The notes: generated from the sequence alone by a model not told the origin. 64,000 bases of DNA from Bacteroidota bacterium (GCA_023417935.1 JAEZDY010000009.1:150308-214307), one strand, 5' to 3'; shown: positions 33,268 through 42,290, counted from the stretch's first letter. Numbers and translations are program-made.

Positions 33268-34469
33268 AAAAAACAATCATCTCTGTATTCCTGATTTCAC
33301 TTGTTGGTTATTATGGCTATTCACAAAATGAACCTTCTAAAAATTCTCAAAATTCCTACGAGCTTTTACTTGAAGAAATAGAAAGTAATAATAACCAAAT
33401 CAAGTCTTTAAAGAAAATGGCCGATGCTGAAAAACTGCAAAACAAGATCGGACTATTTCCTTCCAACCCGGAAATTGGGTTTAATTATCTGTGGGGTGCC
33501 CCAACAAATTTAGGGAACCGAAAAGATTTCAGTATAGTGCAAACCTTTGATTTCCCGACCTCCTATACTTATAAATCGAGAAATTCAGAATTACTTAACC
33601 AGCAGGTTGACCTGAATTACAGAAGAGAGTATCTTTCAATAATCAATCAGGTCAGGATGTGGTTTATTGATATAGTTCATCTGAATTCGTCAATTGCAGA
33701 GATGAACAGAAGACTGGCACATGCTCAGGCGATTGCAGATGCTTATAATTCAAGGTTTAAATCAGGTGATGCAAATATACTTGAGTACAATAAAGCCCAG
33801 TCAAGTCTGCTTAACATTGTTAAAAAACTGGAGAGTTATCAAAGTGACAGAACCACACTATTGTCAAATCTTATTGCTCTTAACGGTGGCAAACAGTTAG
33901 TAATACCCGACACGGTATATGTTAGCCCTATTGCATTAACTGATTTTGAACAATGGCTAAAGTCAACCAGTGATAATAACCCTGAGCTTTTAAGTATCAG
34001 AAAGGAAAGCGAAATAAGCAGTAATCAGGCCAGTTTAAACTCAGCCATGTCATTGCCAAAGCTAAGTGTTGGATACATGAGTGAGGATGTTGCAATTGAA
34101 AAATTCAGTGGAATTACCTTAGGTATTACCATTCCTTTGTGGGAAAACAAGAACACAGTCAAGGCGGCGCGTGCCAGATCAATAGCATTTGAAAGTTTGC
34201 TTGAGGATAAGGCTTTACTATACAATCTGAAGATGAGGTCAAGATATGATCGTGCCGTCAGGCTTAACAACTCAGCTGATGAGTTCAGGGCTCAACTAAA
34301 GCAGTTCAGCAATTCTGGACTATTGAAGAAAGCGCTTGATTCAGGTGAGATCTCGCTTATTGAGTATATGGTTGAACTGTCCCTCTATTATGATAATGTT
34401 GATCAGCTTCTTCAACTACAATATGAAGCCAATAAGGCCACAGCAGAACTTTTAAATTATGAACTTTAG
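33264..34469 (+). CDS. TolC-family outer membrane efflux protein
   Basis: 401 residues with a signal peptide (MKKTIISVFLISLVGYYGYSQ). The mature protein is helical with outer membrane efflux protein segments: LLEEIESNNNQIKSLKKMAD, GLFPSNPEIGFNYLWGAP, LSVGYMSEDVAIEKFSGITL, GITIPLWENKNTVKAARARS near residue 290, and SGEISLIEYMVEL. The ATGA overlap with the RND pump gene shows translational coupling. It supplies the outer membrane duct of the tripartite pump. Length is a little shorter than classical TolC but normal for Bacteroidota CusC-like proteins. Confidence 0.93.
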   Translation: MKKTIISVFLISLVGYYGYSQNEPSKNSQNSYELLLEEIESNNNQIKSLKKMADAEKLQNKIGLFPSNPEIGFNYLWGAPTNLGNRKDFSIVQTFDFPTSYTYKSRNSELLNQQVDLNYRREYLSIINQVRMWFIDIVHLNSSIAEMNRRLAHAQAIADAYNSRFKSGDANILEYNKAQSSLLNIVKKLESYQSDRTTLLSNLIALNGGKQLVIPDTVYVSPIALTDFEQWLKSTSDNNPELLSIRKESEISSNQASLNSAMSLPKLSVGYMSEDVAIEKFSGITLGITIPLWENKNTVKAARARSIAFESLLEDKALLYNLKMRSRYDRAVRLNNSADEFRAQLKQFSNSGLLKKALDSGEISLIEYMVELSLYYDNVDQLLQLQYEANKATAELLNYEL

Positions 34470-34478
34470 CTCTAATTT

Positions 34479-35174
34479 ATGCTTAGTACCCGTCCCTGGT
34501 TGATTTTCATACTTCTATCAGTTTTCACTACAGGCACCTTCGCAATTGCCGTGATGACACCACCTTTATCTGGCCCTTTTTGTTTAGAAGGGTGTTATGA
34601 GTATCCTTTTCACGATATAGCAGACCGCTTTCCACGAGACTATTACTGGATGTATGCTGCTATATTCCTCTTCCTGATATATATACCAGCGGTAGTTGTT
34701 ATTCATCATCATACAAATCATGAGAAAAAAGTTAACAGCACATCAGGTTTGATCTTTGCTGTTGCAGGTGCGTTAGTTTTAATAGCTGACTATTTTGTTC
34801 AATTGTCTGTTGTTCAACCAAGTCTACTCAACACTGAAACTGAGGGAATAGCTATGCTTTCACAATATAACCCACATGGATATTTCATTGTGCTTGAAGA
34901 ACTTGGTTACTTGTTATTAAGTGTATCATTTATATTTTTTGCTTTTGTGTTCTCACCTGAATATAAACCTGAAAAAGCAATCAGGATAGTCTTCTTAACT
35001 GGTTTTTTCATTTCCATTCTGGCCCTGTTACTGGTTTCCTTCAAGTATGGATTACATCGTGAGTACTATTATGAAGTTGCTGCCATTTCAATAGTTTGGC
35101 TGGTTTTTATCATCAACGGTATTCTGCTTTCAGTTTATTATAAGAGAAAATTGCTCGTGGAGTCAGTTCATTAG
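34479..35174 (+). CDS. Polytopic membrane protein in the RND operon
   Basis: 231 residues, about six predicted membrane helices (LIFILLSVFTTGTFAIAVM, WMYAAIFLFLIYIPAVVVI, GLIFAVAGALVLIADYFVQ, ELGYLLLSVSFIFFAFVF, RIVFLTGFFISILALLLVS, VWLVFIINGILLSVYY). Between helices 1 and 2 a loop holds two cysteines (FCLEGCYEYP) and after helix 2 comes a histidine cluster (IHHHTNHEKK). It starts 9 bp after the TolC-like gene, so it belongs to the efflux operon. I recognise no family; the Cys and His clusters hint at metal contact, an inference. Confidence 0.75.
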   Translation: MLSTRPWLIFILLSVFTTGTFAIAVMTPPLSGPFCLEGCYEYPFHDIADRFPRDYYWMYAAIFLFLIYIPAVVVIHHHTNHEKKVNSTSGLIFAVAGALVLIADYFVQLSVVQPSLLNTETEGIAMLSQYNPHGYFIVLEELGYLLLSVSFIFFAFVFSPEYKPEKAIRIVFLTGFFISILALLLVSFKYGLHREYYYEVAAISIVWLVFIINGILLSVYYKRKLLVESVH

Positions 35175-35252
35175 AATTGAACGAAGGAAAGTCATTCTCA
35201 TCCATCATTTGAAAAATCCGTCACAACTATGCCCAAATAGAAAATTCATCTA

Positions 35253-35283
35253 TTTGGAATACAATTAAACACTCCTACCTTTG
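35253..35283 (+). promoter_or_regulatory. Textbook promoter of the Mpv17-like gene
   Basis: TTTG (35253-35256), a 19-base spacer, and TACCTTTG (35276-35283) match the Bacteroidota consensus exactly. The ATG is 22 bases downstream. Confidence 0.85.
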
Positions 35284-35305
35284 CAAGGCTTAAAATACGC
35301 CTTCA

Positions 35306-35995
35306 ATGAAAAGAAATGACCTCTACTTTACTCTGTTCCTATTACTATTGTTCCTCCCTTTCTTTTTAAGTAATAACCTATACTCATATTACGAGAACTT
35401 CAATCAGCATCATGGATTTATCATGAGCTTTGTGAAATTTGCTATTCTGGCAACTATTGGAGAAATGATTGGTTTACGAATAAAATCAGGAGAATACACT
35501 TTTCCGGGTTTTGGTATAATGCCCAGGGCTATAGTTTGGGGTTTGCTTGGTATCACTATAAAAGCCGCATTCATTATTTTCACTTCAGGCACTATAGACC
35601 TACTGACCTTTATAGGAATGGAGAATGTGAGAGCTACGTACACTGGAGGGTTAACATTTGGGAAACTATTAATTGCCTTCTCCATCAGCTTTATGATGAA
35701 CACTATATATGCCCCAATAATGATGACCACTCATAAAGTTACTGATACACATATTCTAAACACCGGTGGTACAGTCAGAGGCTTATTAACGCCAATAAAT
35801 GTGACTCAAATTTTAAAGGATTTGAACTGGGATATTCAATGGAATTTCGTCTTTAAAAAGACTATACCTTTTTTCTGGTACCCTGCACATACGCTCACTT
35901 TTATGCTTCCTGCCGAATTTCAGGTTCTGTTTGCAGCCTTACTTAGCATAGCCCTGGGTTTGATTCTTGCTATAGCTTCTGTCAAGAGTCGTTGA
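35306..35995 (+). CDS. Integral membrane protein, Mpv17/PMP22-like
   Basis: 229 residues with several membrane helices. The C-terminal half reads WDIQWNFVFKKTIPFFWYPA and HTLTFMLPAEFQVLFAALLS, which resembles the W-x-W-P...NF-xVP pattern of Mpv17/PMP22 proteins and their bacterial relatives; GIMPRAIVWGLLGITIKAAF upstream also fits. Function in bacteria is unknown; channel-like activity has been discussed for eukaryotic members. It has its own strong promoter, so it is not part of the efflux operon. Confidence 0.6.
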   Translation: MKRNDLYFTLFLLLLFLPFFLSNNLYSYYENFNQHHGFIMSFVKFAILATIGEMIGLRIKSGEYTFPGFGIMPRAIVWGLLGITIKAAFIIFTSGTIDLLTFIGMENVRATYTGGLTFGKLLIAFSISFMMNTIYAPIMMTTHKVTDTHILNTGGTVRGLLTPINVTQILKDLNWDIQWNFVFKKTIPFFWYPAHTLTFMLPAEFQVLFAALLSIALGLILAIASVKSR

Positions 35996-36150
35996 TAATC
36001 AAAGTTATAGAAATTATTTTTATCTTAGTCTTCTAATTACGACTAATTATTTTAAATTGCACCGATAAACACCAGATTGCAAAAGACGAATCTTACAAGC
36101 ATAATAAGTAAGATAAAAAGAAATTTAATCATAATGAAATCAGTAAAGTA

Positions 36151-37506
36151 ATGAAGGCACAATTCAGGAACGACACACCAATTGATTTTGAGGTAGTACA
36201 ATCCGTAATTCAAAAAATGAACATCCCTTGTGTTGGCAAAGCCAGTATCAGGGAAATTAAGAAAATTATTGACCTGATTGAGAAAGAAACAGGTCAGAAA
36301 TTTATCCGCATGGAGATGGGCATCCCTGGATTAGCGCCTCCTGCCATAGGTACTGAGGCTGAGATCAAGGCATTGCGTGATGGAGTTGCCTCTATTTATC
36401 CTGATATTGATGGAACAAGTGAATTAAAAACAGAGATTTCCCGCTTTGTAAAGAATTTCCTCGATATAGATGTTGACCCAGGTTCATGTATACCAACAGT
36501 TGGCAGCATGCAGGGAAGTTTTGCAGCCTTCCTCACTTTGGCCCGCTTAGATGAAATCCGTGATACAACGCTCTTTATTGATCCAGGTTTCCCTGTTCAT
36601 AAACAGCAACATAAAGTGCTAGGTCAGAAGTATGAAAGCTTTGATGTTTATGATTATCGTGGTGAGAAATTAAGAGACAAACTGGAATCCTATTTAAGTA
36701 CCGGTACAATTCATTCAGTACTTTATTCTAATCCAAACAACCCTTCGTGGATTTGTTTTACAGAAGAAGAGCTTCAAATTATTGGGGAGTTGGCAACAAA
36801 ATACAATGTTGTAATTTGTGAAGACCTGGCTTATTTCGGTATGGATTTTAGAAATGATTATTCACAACCAGGATTACCTCCATATCAGCCATCTGTTGCC
36901 AAGTATACTGATAACTATATATTGTTTATCTCAAGTTCAAAGGTTTTCAGTTATGCTGGCCAGCGTATCGGTATGATGGTAATTTCAAACAAACTTTTCG
37001 CTCAGCGATCAGCAAACTTGCTTAAGTACTACAGTAGTGATATATTCGGAAGGGCGATGATATTCGGGACAGTATATGCGCTTAGCTCCGGAACGGCACA
37101 CTCAGCACAATATGCACTGGCTGCAATGTTAAAGGCAGCTAATGATGGAACTTACAATTTTCTGGAAGATGTAAAAGTTTATGCTGAAAAAGCGCATACC
37201 ATGAAAGAGGTGTTCCTCAAAAACGGGTTTCACATTGTGTACGATAAAGATATTAACCGGCCTGTGGCAGATGGGTTCTATTTTACCATTGCCTATCCGG
37301 GATTTACCGGTGAGCAACTTATTGAGGAATTGTTTTACTATGGTATAAGTGCTATAGCACTCTCAATAACAGGCAGTACTCGCACAGAAGGATTAAGAGC
37401 ATGTGTATCACTTGTACACCCATCGCAATTTCCTGATCTTAATGTTAGATTAAGCAAATTCAGGGAGCATCATGCCATATCTGAAAATCCTTGCCTGACA
37501 GTATAG
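36151..37506 (+). CDS. PLP-dependent aminotransferase class I/II
   Basis: 451 residues of fold-type I aminotransferase. The PLP lysine is in FISSSKVFSYAGQRIGMM near residue 264; YSNPNNPSWICFTEEEL gives the NPNNP motif that contacts PLP; CEDLAYFGMDF carries the conserved Asp and Tyr. It should transfer an amino group between an amino acid and a 2-oxoacid. Its position just before the four-gene 2-oxoacid:ferredoxin oxidoreductase operon suggests an amino acid such as a branched-chain or aromatic one is transaminated and then oxidised to an acyl-CoA, an inference from context. It is slightly longer than typical AspC-like enzymes at its N-terminus. A large palindromic repeat follows. Confidence 0.9.
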   Translation: MKAQFRNDTPIDFEVVQSVIQKMNIPCVGKASIREIKKIIDLIEKETGQKFIRMEMGIPGLAPPAIGTEAEIKALRDGVASIYPDIDGTSELKTEISRFVKNFLDIDVDPGSCIPTVGSMQGSFAAFLTLARLDEIRDTTLFIDPGFPVHKQQHKVLGQKYESFDVYDYRGEKLRDKLESYLSTGTIHSVLYSNPNNPSWICFTEEELQIIGELATKYNVVICEDLAYFGMDFRNDYSQPGLPPYQPSVAKYTDNYILFISSSKVFSYAGQRIGMMVISNKLFAQRSANLLKYYSSDIFGRAMIFGTVYALSSGTAHSAQYALAAMLKAANDGTYNFLEDVKVYAEKAHTMKEVFLKNGFHIVYDKDINRPVADGFYFTIAYPGFTGEQLIEELFYYGISAIALSITGSTRTEGLRACVSLVHPSQFPDLNVRLSKFREHHAISENPCLTV

Positions 37507-37568
37507 AAATTGATCAAATATTCTCATTGAGTATTTGGCAGGTTTAATTATCCATTACATTTATAGTA

Positions 37569-37653
37569 CGGTTACTCTACGGTTACTCTACCCTAAGGGG
37601 TACAGTAACCGTAGAGTTACCGTAGAGTAAGGGTAGAGTAACCGTAGAGTAAC
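37569..37653. repeat. Inverted 11-bp repeat cluster able to form alternative hairpins
   Basis: Two copies of CGGTTACTCTA (37569-37590) are followed by four 11-bp units of the reverse type, (C/G)(C/G)GTAGAGT(T/A)A (37609-37652). The left arm 37571-37594 pairs perfectly over 24 bp with 37630-37653, and can instead pair nearly perfectly with 37598-37621. No T run follows, so it is not a classical terminator. Confidence 0.92.
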
Positions 37654-37789
37654 TAGTAACTCAGATCAAACTGTTTATAATTGATTTAAATAAGCTATTA
37701 ACGCTAATTTACTAGCCAATATTTGAGGCTTGAATGGTTAATAATGCTTAATTTCGTAGCCAGATTACTATCAAATAAAACTGAATATC

Positions 37790-38014
37790 ATGGCAAAGAT
37801 GAAAGGCGATATTGTAATTGACATCGATAAATGTAAGGGATGCGAAGTTTGCATACCCGCTTGTCCGGTAGATGTCATTGGAGTATCCAAAAATGTTAAT
37901 GGCAAAGGATATAACTATGTCGAGACTGTGAATGATGAATGCACCGGATGTACAAACTGCGCAGTAGTTTGTCCTGATGGAGTAATAACTGTTTACAGAA
38001 AGAAAATCGAATAA
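37790..38014 (+). CDS. 2-oxoacid:ferredoxin oxidoreductase, 4Fe-4S subunit
   Basis: 74 residues with two CxxCxxCxxxCP motifs (CKGCEVCIPACP and CTGCTNCAVVCP), so it binds two 4Fe-4S clusters and passes electrons from the catalytic subunits to ferredoxin. It starts the four-gene operon, 23 bp before the alpha subunit. The order delta-alpha-beta-gamma matches Bacteroidota Vor/Kor enzymes. Confidence 0.94.
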   Translation: MAKMKGDIVIDIDKCKGCEVCIPACPVDVIGVSKNVNGKGYNYVETVNDECTGCTNCAVVCPDGVITVYRKKIE

Positions 38015-38037
38015 GAAATTTTAATTACTGAATAAGT

Positions 38038-39120
38038 ATGAAAGAACTGAGATTAATGAAAGGCAATGAAGCCTTTGCCGAAGCAGCCATTAGGGCAGGT
38101 GCCGATGGTTACTTTGGGTACCCCATCACACCACAATCGGAAGTGATGGAATACCTCATGGCCGAAAAGACCCATGAGCGTACTGGTATGGTTGTATTAC
38201 AGGCTGAAAGCGAAGTAGCCGCCATTAACATGGTTTACGGTGGCGCAGCTTGCGGCAAGCGAGTTCTCACGTCATCTTCAAGTCCTGGAATGAGCTTAAA
38301 GCAGGAAGGTATTTCCTATATTGCCGGAGCAGAACTGCCATGTGTTATTATGAATGCAGTTAGAGGTGGACCAGGTCTTGGTACAATACAACCATCACAA
38401 AGTGACTACTTTCAATCAACAAAAGGTGGTGGACATGGTGATTACAGGCTAATTGTACTTGCACCTTCATCAGTTCAGGAAATGGCTGATTTTGCACCAT
38501 TGGCTTTTGACCTGGCGTTTAAATATCGTAATCCGGTTCTTGTACTATCAGATGGTGCTATTGGCCAGATGATGGAAAAAGTTGAACTACAGGAACAACG
38601 TCCACGTTTCACGGAAGAAGAGATCATTAAGAATACCCCATGGGCTACTACGGGTAAAACTCCTAACCGCGAGCGTAATATCATTACCTCCTTAAATCTT
38701 GATTCTCATGTTCAGGAGGAACATAATATACATCTGCAGAAAAAATATCGCCTGATTGAGGAAAATGAGACCCGTTTTGAGACTTTCCAAACAGATGACG
38801 CAGAGTACTTGCTGGTTGCTTATGGTACTAGTGCACGTCTAAGCCAGAAAGCTGTGGATATTGCCAGGGCTAAAGGTATTAAGCTTGGCTTGCTTCGTCC
38901 AATCACACTGTTCCCATTCCCTACAAAACCAATTGCTGACCTGGCTAATCAGGTTAAAGGAATATTAAGTGTTGAAATGAGTGCCGGTCAAATGGTTGAA
39001 GATATTCGTTTGTCGGTTAATGGCAAAGTAAAAGTTGAGCATTTTGGTCGTATGGGAGGAGTTATTCCTTCTCCACAGGAAATAGTGGATGCTTTAGAAT
39101 CGAAAATAATCGGAGGATAA
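38038..39120 (+). CDS. vorB: 2-oxoacid:ferredoxin oxidoreductase alpha subunit (VorB-like)
   Basis: 360 residues. KGNEAFAEAAIRAGADGYFG and YPITPQSEVMEYL are the signature of the pyrimidine-binding domain of this family, and SSPGMSLKQEGISYIAGAEL, RGGPGLGTIQPSQSDYFQ and LSDGAIGQMME follow. The enzyme oxidises a branched-chain 2-oxoacid (Vor) or 2-oxoglutarate (Kor) with CoA to the acyl-CoA and CO2, reducing ferredoxin; it is oxygen sensitive and typical of anaerobes. The VorB-like sequence is usually annotated as 3-methyl-2-oxobutanoate dehydrogenase, but substrate is not proven here. It abuts the beta subunit. Confidence 0.9.
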   Translation: MKELRLMKGNEAFAEAAIRAGADGYFGYPITPQSEVMEYLMAEKTHERTGMVVLQAESEVAAINMVYGGAACGKRVLTSSSSPGMSLKQEGISYIAGAELPCVIMNAVRGGPGLGTIQPSQSDYFQSTKGGGHGDYRLIVLAPSSVQEMADFAPLAFDLAFKYRNPVLVLSDGAIGQMMEKVELQEQRPRFTEEEIIKNTPWATTGKTPNRERNIITSLNLDSHVQEEHNIHLQKKYRLIEENETRFETFQTDDAEYLLVAYGTSARLSQKAVDIARAKGIKLGLLRPITLFPFPTKPIADLANQVKGILSVEMSAGQMVEDIRLSVNGKVKVEHFGRMGGVIPSPQEIVDALESKIIGG

Positions 39121-39123
39121 GTG

Positions 39124-39903
39124 ATGGATACAGTTATTAAGAAAGAAGATATCCGCAAACCGGAAAATCTTGTATATAAAAGAACACCGCTGCTTACTGA
39201 CAAGGTAATGAGCTATTGCCCAGGATGCGGACATGGTACTGCACACCGTGTAGTTATGGAAGTACTGGAAGAAATGGGACTTCAGGATAAGACTATCGGT
39301 ATAGCTCCTGTTGGCTGTTCGGTACTCGCTTATGAGTTCATGAACATTGACATGCAGCAAGCAGCTCACGGTCGTGCACCGGCTGTTGCAACTGCTGTGA
39401 AAAGACTTTTCCCCGAGAAGTTTGTATTTACATATCAGGGTGATGGCGATCTTGCAGCAATTGGAACTGCAGAAACTATTCATGCCTGCAACCGTGGTGA
39501 GAACATTGTTATCATCTTTATTAACAATGGTATATATGGTATGACAGGTGGTCAAATGGCACCCACTACCCTACCCAATATGAAATCATCAACCTCACCT
39601 TATGGCCGTGATGTTGCTACTATGGGAAATCCACTTAAAATTACTGAATTAGTAGCCCAATTGCCCGGAACTCTTTATGTTACCCGTCAGGCAGTTCATA
39701 CTCCTGTTGCTGTTCGTAGAGCCAAGAAAGCTGTACGAAAAGCATTTGAGAACCAAAAGTTGAACAAAGGATTATCATTCGTGGAAATAGTTTCAAACTG
39801 TAATTCAGGTTGGAAAATGACTCCAAATGTAGCTAACCAGTGGATGGTTGACAATATGTTCCCATATTATCCTTTGGGTGATATTAAAGTAAATGAGGAT
39901 TAA
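39124..39903 (+). CDS. 2-oxoacid:ferredoxin oxidoreductase beta subunit (TPP-binding)
   Basis: 259 residues from ATG 39124; a GTG at 39121 directly before it is an alternative. YCPGCGHGTAHRV near residue 32 and TYQGDGDLAAIGTAETIHAC followed by INNGIYGMTGGQMAPTT hold the thiamine diphosphate motif (GDG...NN). It is the catalytic half that binds TPP. It lies 3 bp after the alpha stop and 20 bp before gamma, so the subunits are made together. Length is normal. Confidence 0.95.
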   Translation: MDTVIKKEDIRKPENLVYKRTPLLTDKVMSYCPGCGHGTAHRVVMEVLEEMGLQDKTIGIAPVGCSVLAYEFMNIDMQQAAHGRAPAVATAVKRLFPEKFVFTYQGDGDLAAIGTAETIHACNRGENIVIIFINNGIYGMTGGQMAPTTLPNMKSSTSPYGRDVATMGNPLKITELVAQLPGTLYVTRQAVHTPVAVRRAKKAVRKAFENQKLNKGLSFVEIVSNCNSGWKMTPNVANQWMVDNMFPYYPLGDIKVNED

Positions 39904-39923
39904 CCGTTAAAAACTTTTAAGCA

Positions 39924-40478
39924 ATGACTGAAGAAATTTTAATAGCAGGCTTTGGTGGACAAGGTGTACTATCAATGGGCAAAATCCTCGCTTACTCAGG
40001 TGTTATGGGTGATAAAGAAGTTAGCTGGATGCCATCATATGGACCTGAAATGCGTGGTGGAACTGCTAATGTTACTGTTATTATCAGCGATGAGCGAATT
40101 AGTTCGCCTATCCTGAGTGCATATGACACCGCCATTATCCTGAACCAGCAATCAATGGATAAATTTGAATCATCAGTAAAACCAGGTGGTATATTAATTT
40201 ATGATCCTAATGGCATAACACGTCATCCTTCAAGAAGAGATATCAATATCTATTCAATCGAAGCTGCTGACGAGGCTGCAAGTATGGGTCTCACCAAGGT
40301 TTTCAATATGGTTGTATTAGGTGGATTCCTACAGATAAAACCTGTTGTTCAACCTGAATATATCCATAAAGGCCTTATGAAATCTTTACCTGTTCGTCAT
40401 CATGGCATGATCCCTGAAAATGAGAAAGCTATAGAAAAAGGCAAGGAGATAATTAAACCTGTATTCCTGTTAAATTAG
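39924..40478 (+). CDS. 2-oxoacid:ferredoxin oxidoreductase gamma subunit
   Basis: 184 residues. ILIAGFGGQGVLSMGKILAY at the start and SYGPEMRGGTANVTVIIS are signatures of the gamma domain of pyruvate/ketoisovalerate ferredoxin oxidoreductases; DTAIILNQQSMDKFESSVKP follows. The gamma domain probably positions CoA. It ends the operon and is followed by a strong terminator. Confidence 0.95.
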   Translation: MTEEILIAGFGGQGVLSMGKILAYSGVMGDKEVSWMPSYGPEMRGGTANVTVIISDERISSPILSAYDTAIILNQQSMDKFESSVKPGGILIYDPNGITRHPSRRDINIYSIEAADEAASMGLTKVFNMVVLGGFLQIKPVVQPEYIHKGLMKSLPVRHHGMIPENEKAIEKGKEIIKPVFLLN

Positions 40479-40500
40479 TGCACACACACTATAATATGAG

Positions 40501-40527
40501 AACCTCCGTTGATCAAACGGAGGTTTT
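40501..40527 (+). terminator. Terminator of the oxidoreductase operon
   Basis: AACCTCCGTT and AACGGAGGTT form a 10-bp stem with a five-base loop, followed by a T run. Confidence 0.9.
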
Positions 40528-40637
40528 TCTTCTTGAAAGGAGTATAGTCGTGATTCTAACTGCAAGAACTAAATAACATGGCAGGGTATGCATGTTGCGA
40601 ATTGCATTATTGTTATTATTGGTAAAGCAATGACAGT

Positions 40638-41810
40638 CTACCCTTTCACAACTGCTACTGGAGTTAATTCATGTATAATTTCAACAAGATCGGTTTGCAA
40701 TGCCATAACTTCATCTATATCCTTGTATGCTGAAGCAGCTTCTTCAAGATCTTTCTGACCCCTGATAGCGTGTAGTATACCTTTCTTGTCAAGCTTTTCA
40801 ATTTCTTCTGTGAGGTTGAGGTTCTTAACGGCCTGGCTTCTGCTCATAACCCTGCCTGCTCCATGGGAACAGCTCATAAAGCTCTCAGGATTACCAAGTC
40901 CACGTACAATATATGATTTAGTTCCCTGACTGCCTGGTATAATTCCGGTTTCACCTTCACGTGCAGACGTAGCACCTTTTCGGTGTATAAGAACATTTGA
41001 GCCAAAATGCTGCTCCCAAGCTGCATAATTATGTGCTATATTGATCATTTCATCAAAACCTGTTGAAGGAAAACTTTCAAGCACTGCTTCCTTAACACGT
41101 TCCATCATAAGTGACCTGTTTGAGAGTGCGAAGTCAATACAGTACTGCATTTCTTTAAGATATGCTTTTGCTTGCTCAGTTTCAAAAGGAAGGAAAGCAA
41201 GATCAGCCTTAATACTGAAATCAGCATACCATAAAGCATTGAGTTGTTTGGCTATCTTATTATAGTGGTCTGCTACGCGATAACCAATATTGCGGCTGCC
41301 GGAATGAACCATTATCCAAATATAACCTTCTGTATCATGTTGTAATTCAATAAAATGGTTTCCCCCACCAAGAGTTCCTATTTGCTTCAAGGCAGCATCA
41401 AATTGCTGACTGACTATAGGCAATTCATCCACATCATACCCGGAAGGCATCATGGTTTCTTCCTGATTTATCATATGATGCTCAAAACCAAGCGGCACCA
41501 ATTTCCTGATATCTGATAAAACCGTTTTTATCTTCTTCACCGGCATTTCGGAATGCATCAAGTCGGTCCTTACAGCGCACATACCACATCCTATATCTAC
41601 ACCTACTGCATTTGGTATCACAACACCTTTTGTGGCCAGAATACCTCCAATTGGCATCCCATAACCTACATGAGCATCAGGCATGAGCGCGATATGTTTA
41701 AAGGCAAACGGTAAATTTGATAGATTTTTGGCTTGCTCAAGAGCCGCTTCTTCAACATTATCAAGCCACATTTTCACAGGAATACGTCCTCCTGAAATAA
41801 CTTTTCTCAT
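40638..41810 (-). CDS. rtcB: RtcB family RNA ligase
   Basis: 390 residues from ATG 41810; the frame opens at a TTG nine bases earlier. RtcB joins 2',3'-cyclic phosphate or 3'-phosphate RNA ends to 5'-hydroxyl ends using GTP and manganese, in RNA repair. Metal and active-site segments are present: HIALMPDAHVGYGMPIGG, VGVDIGCGMCAVRTDL, LGGGNHFIEL, MVHSGSRNIG, and SCSHGAGRVMSR near residue 312, whose histidine is the one guanylylated in characterised RtcB. No RtcA or RtcR is adjacent, so it is not in the E. coli type rtc operon. Length is normal for the bacterial short form. Confidence 0.94.
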   Translation of the reverse strand: MRKVISGGRIPVKMWLDNVEEAALEQAKNLSNLPFAFKHIALMPDAHVGYGMPIGGILATKGVVIPNAVGVDIGCGMCAVRTDLMHSEMPVKKIKTVLSDIRKLVPLGFEHHMINQEETMMPSGYDVDELPIVSQQFDAALKQIGTLGGGNHFIELQHDTEGYIWIMVHSGSRNIGYRVADHYNKIAKQLNALWYADFSIKADLAFLPFETEQAKAYLKEMQYCIDFALSNRSLMMERVKEAVLESFPSTGFDEMINIAHNYAAWEQHFGSNVLIHRKGATSAREGETGIIPGSQGTKSYIVRGLGNPESFMSCSHGAGRVMSRSQAVKNLNLTEEIEKLDKKGILHAIRGQKDLEEAASAYKDIDEVMALQTDLVEIIHELTPVAVVKG

Positions 41811-41960
41811 ATATTTCAAACAGCATCTGCTTATATAAGGTTTTTTAAATCCTCAGATGAATTCTTGATCTGTCGGTTATCATCCTGATCTACAGAGTTG
41901 ACTATAAAATGTTCGTTATAGGGGATTTACGAATTGATTCGGGCAATTTGAACGCATTTC

Positions 41961-42290
41961 CTAAGAAAATAAAATTTGGTAATAACGATTAATTTTACTC
42001 CCAAGATCTTGTACAGATACATACTTACTGACCCTAAAAGCTTCTTTATTCTCGAAAAATGAAATTATGGTAGGACTTGCAAATACATTGTATGATGCTG
42101 ATAATTCAGGGAAAGCTGCGGCATTCACAAAAAGCACTGCCATTTTGCTGAAATTTGAGTCCATCATTTCCTGTATTTTAGGTCGGAGTGCAACACATGG
42201 TGCGCAGGAATCATTGTAAAAGTATACGAGCAAAGCCTGATTTGACTCAACTGCTTTCCCTAATTCTTCAGCATTTTTAATTGTTTTCAT
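41961..42290 (-). CDS. Thioredoxin-family protein
   Basis: 109 residues from ATG 42290 (the frame opens at an ATT three codons upstream). LLVYFYNDSCAPCVALRPKI holds a CxxC active site (CAPC, residues about 32-35), and NVFASPTIISFFENKEAFRV has the conserved cis-proline. No signal peptide, so it is probably cytosolic. CAPC replaces the usual CGPC, as in many Bacteroidota thioredoxin-like proteins. It is upstream of rtcB on the same strand by 150 bp; co-transcription is possible but not evident. Confidence 0.9.
   Translation of the reverse strand: MKTIKNAEELGKAVESNQALLVYFYNDSCAPCVALRPKIQEMMDSNFSKMAVLFVNAAAFPELSASYNVFASPTIISFFENKEAFRVSKYVSVQDLGSKINRYYQILFS

Noticed and set aside
37569..37653. 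Possible CRISPR array or tRNA-like structure
   Set aside because: Units are 11 bp without spacers and occur in both orientations.
39094..39555. Open frame of 153 codons on the minus strand
   Set aside because: It is antisense to the TPP-binding beta subunit, whose motifs are unmistakable; the antisense translation has no recognisable domain.
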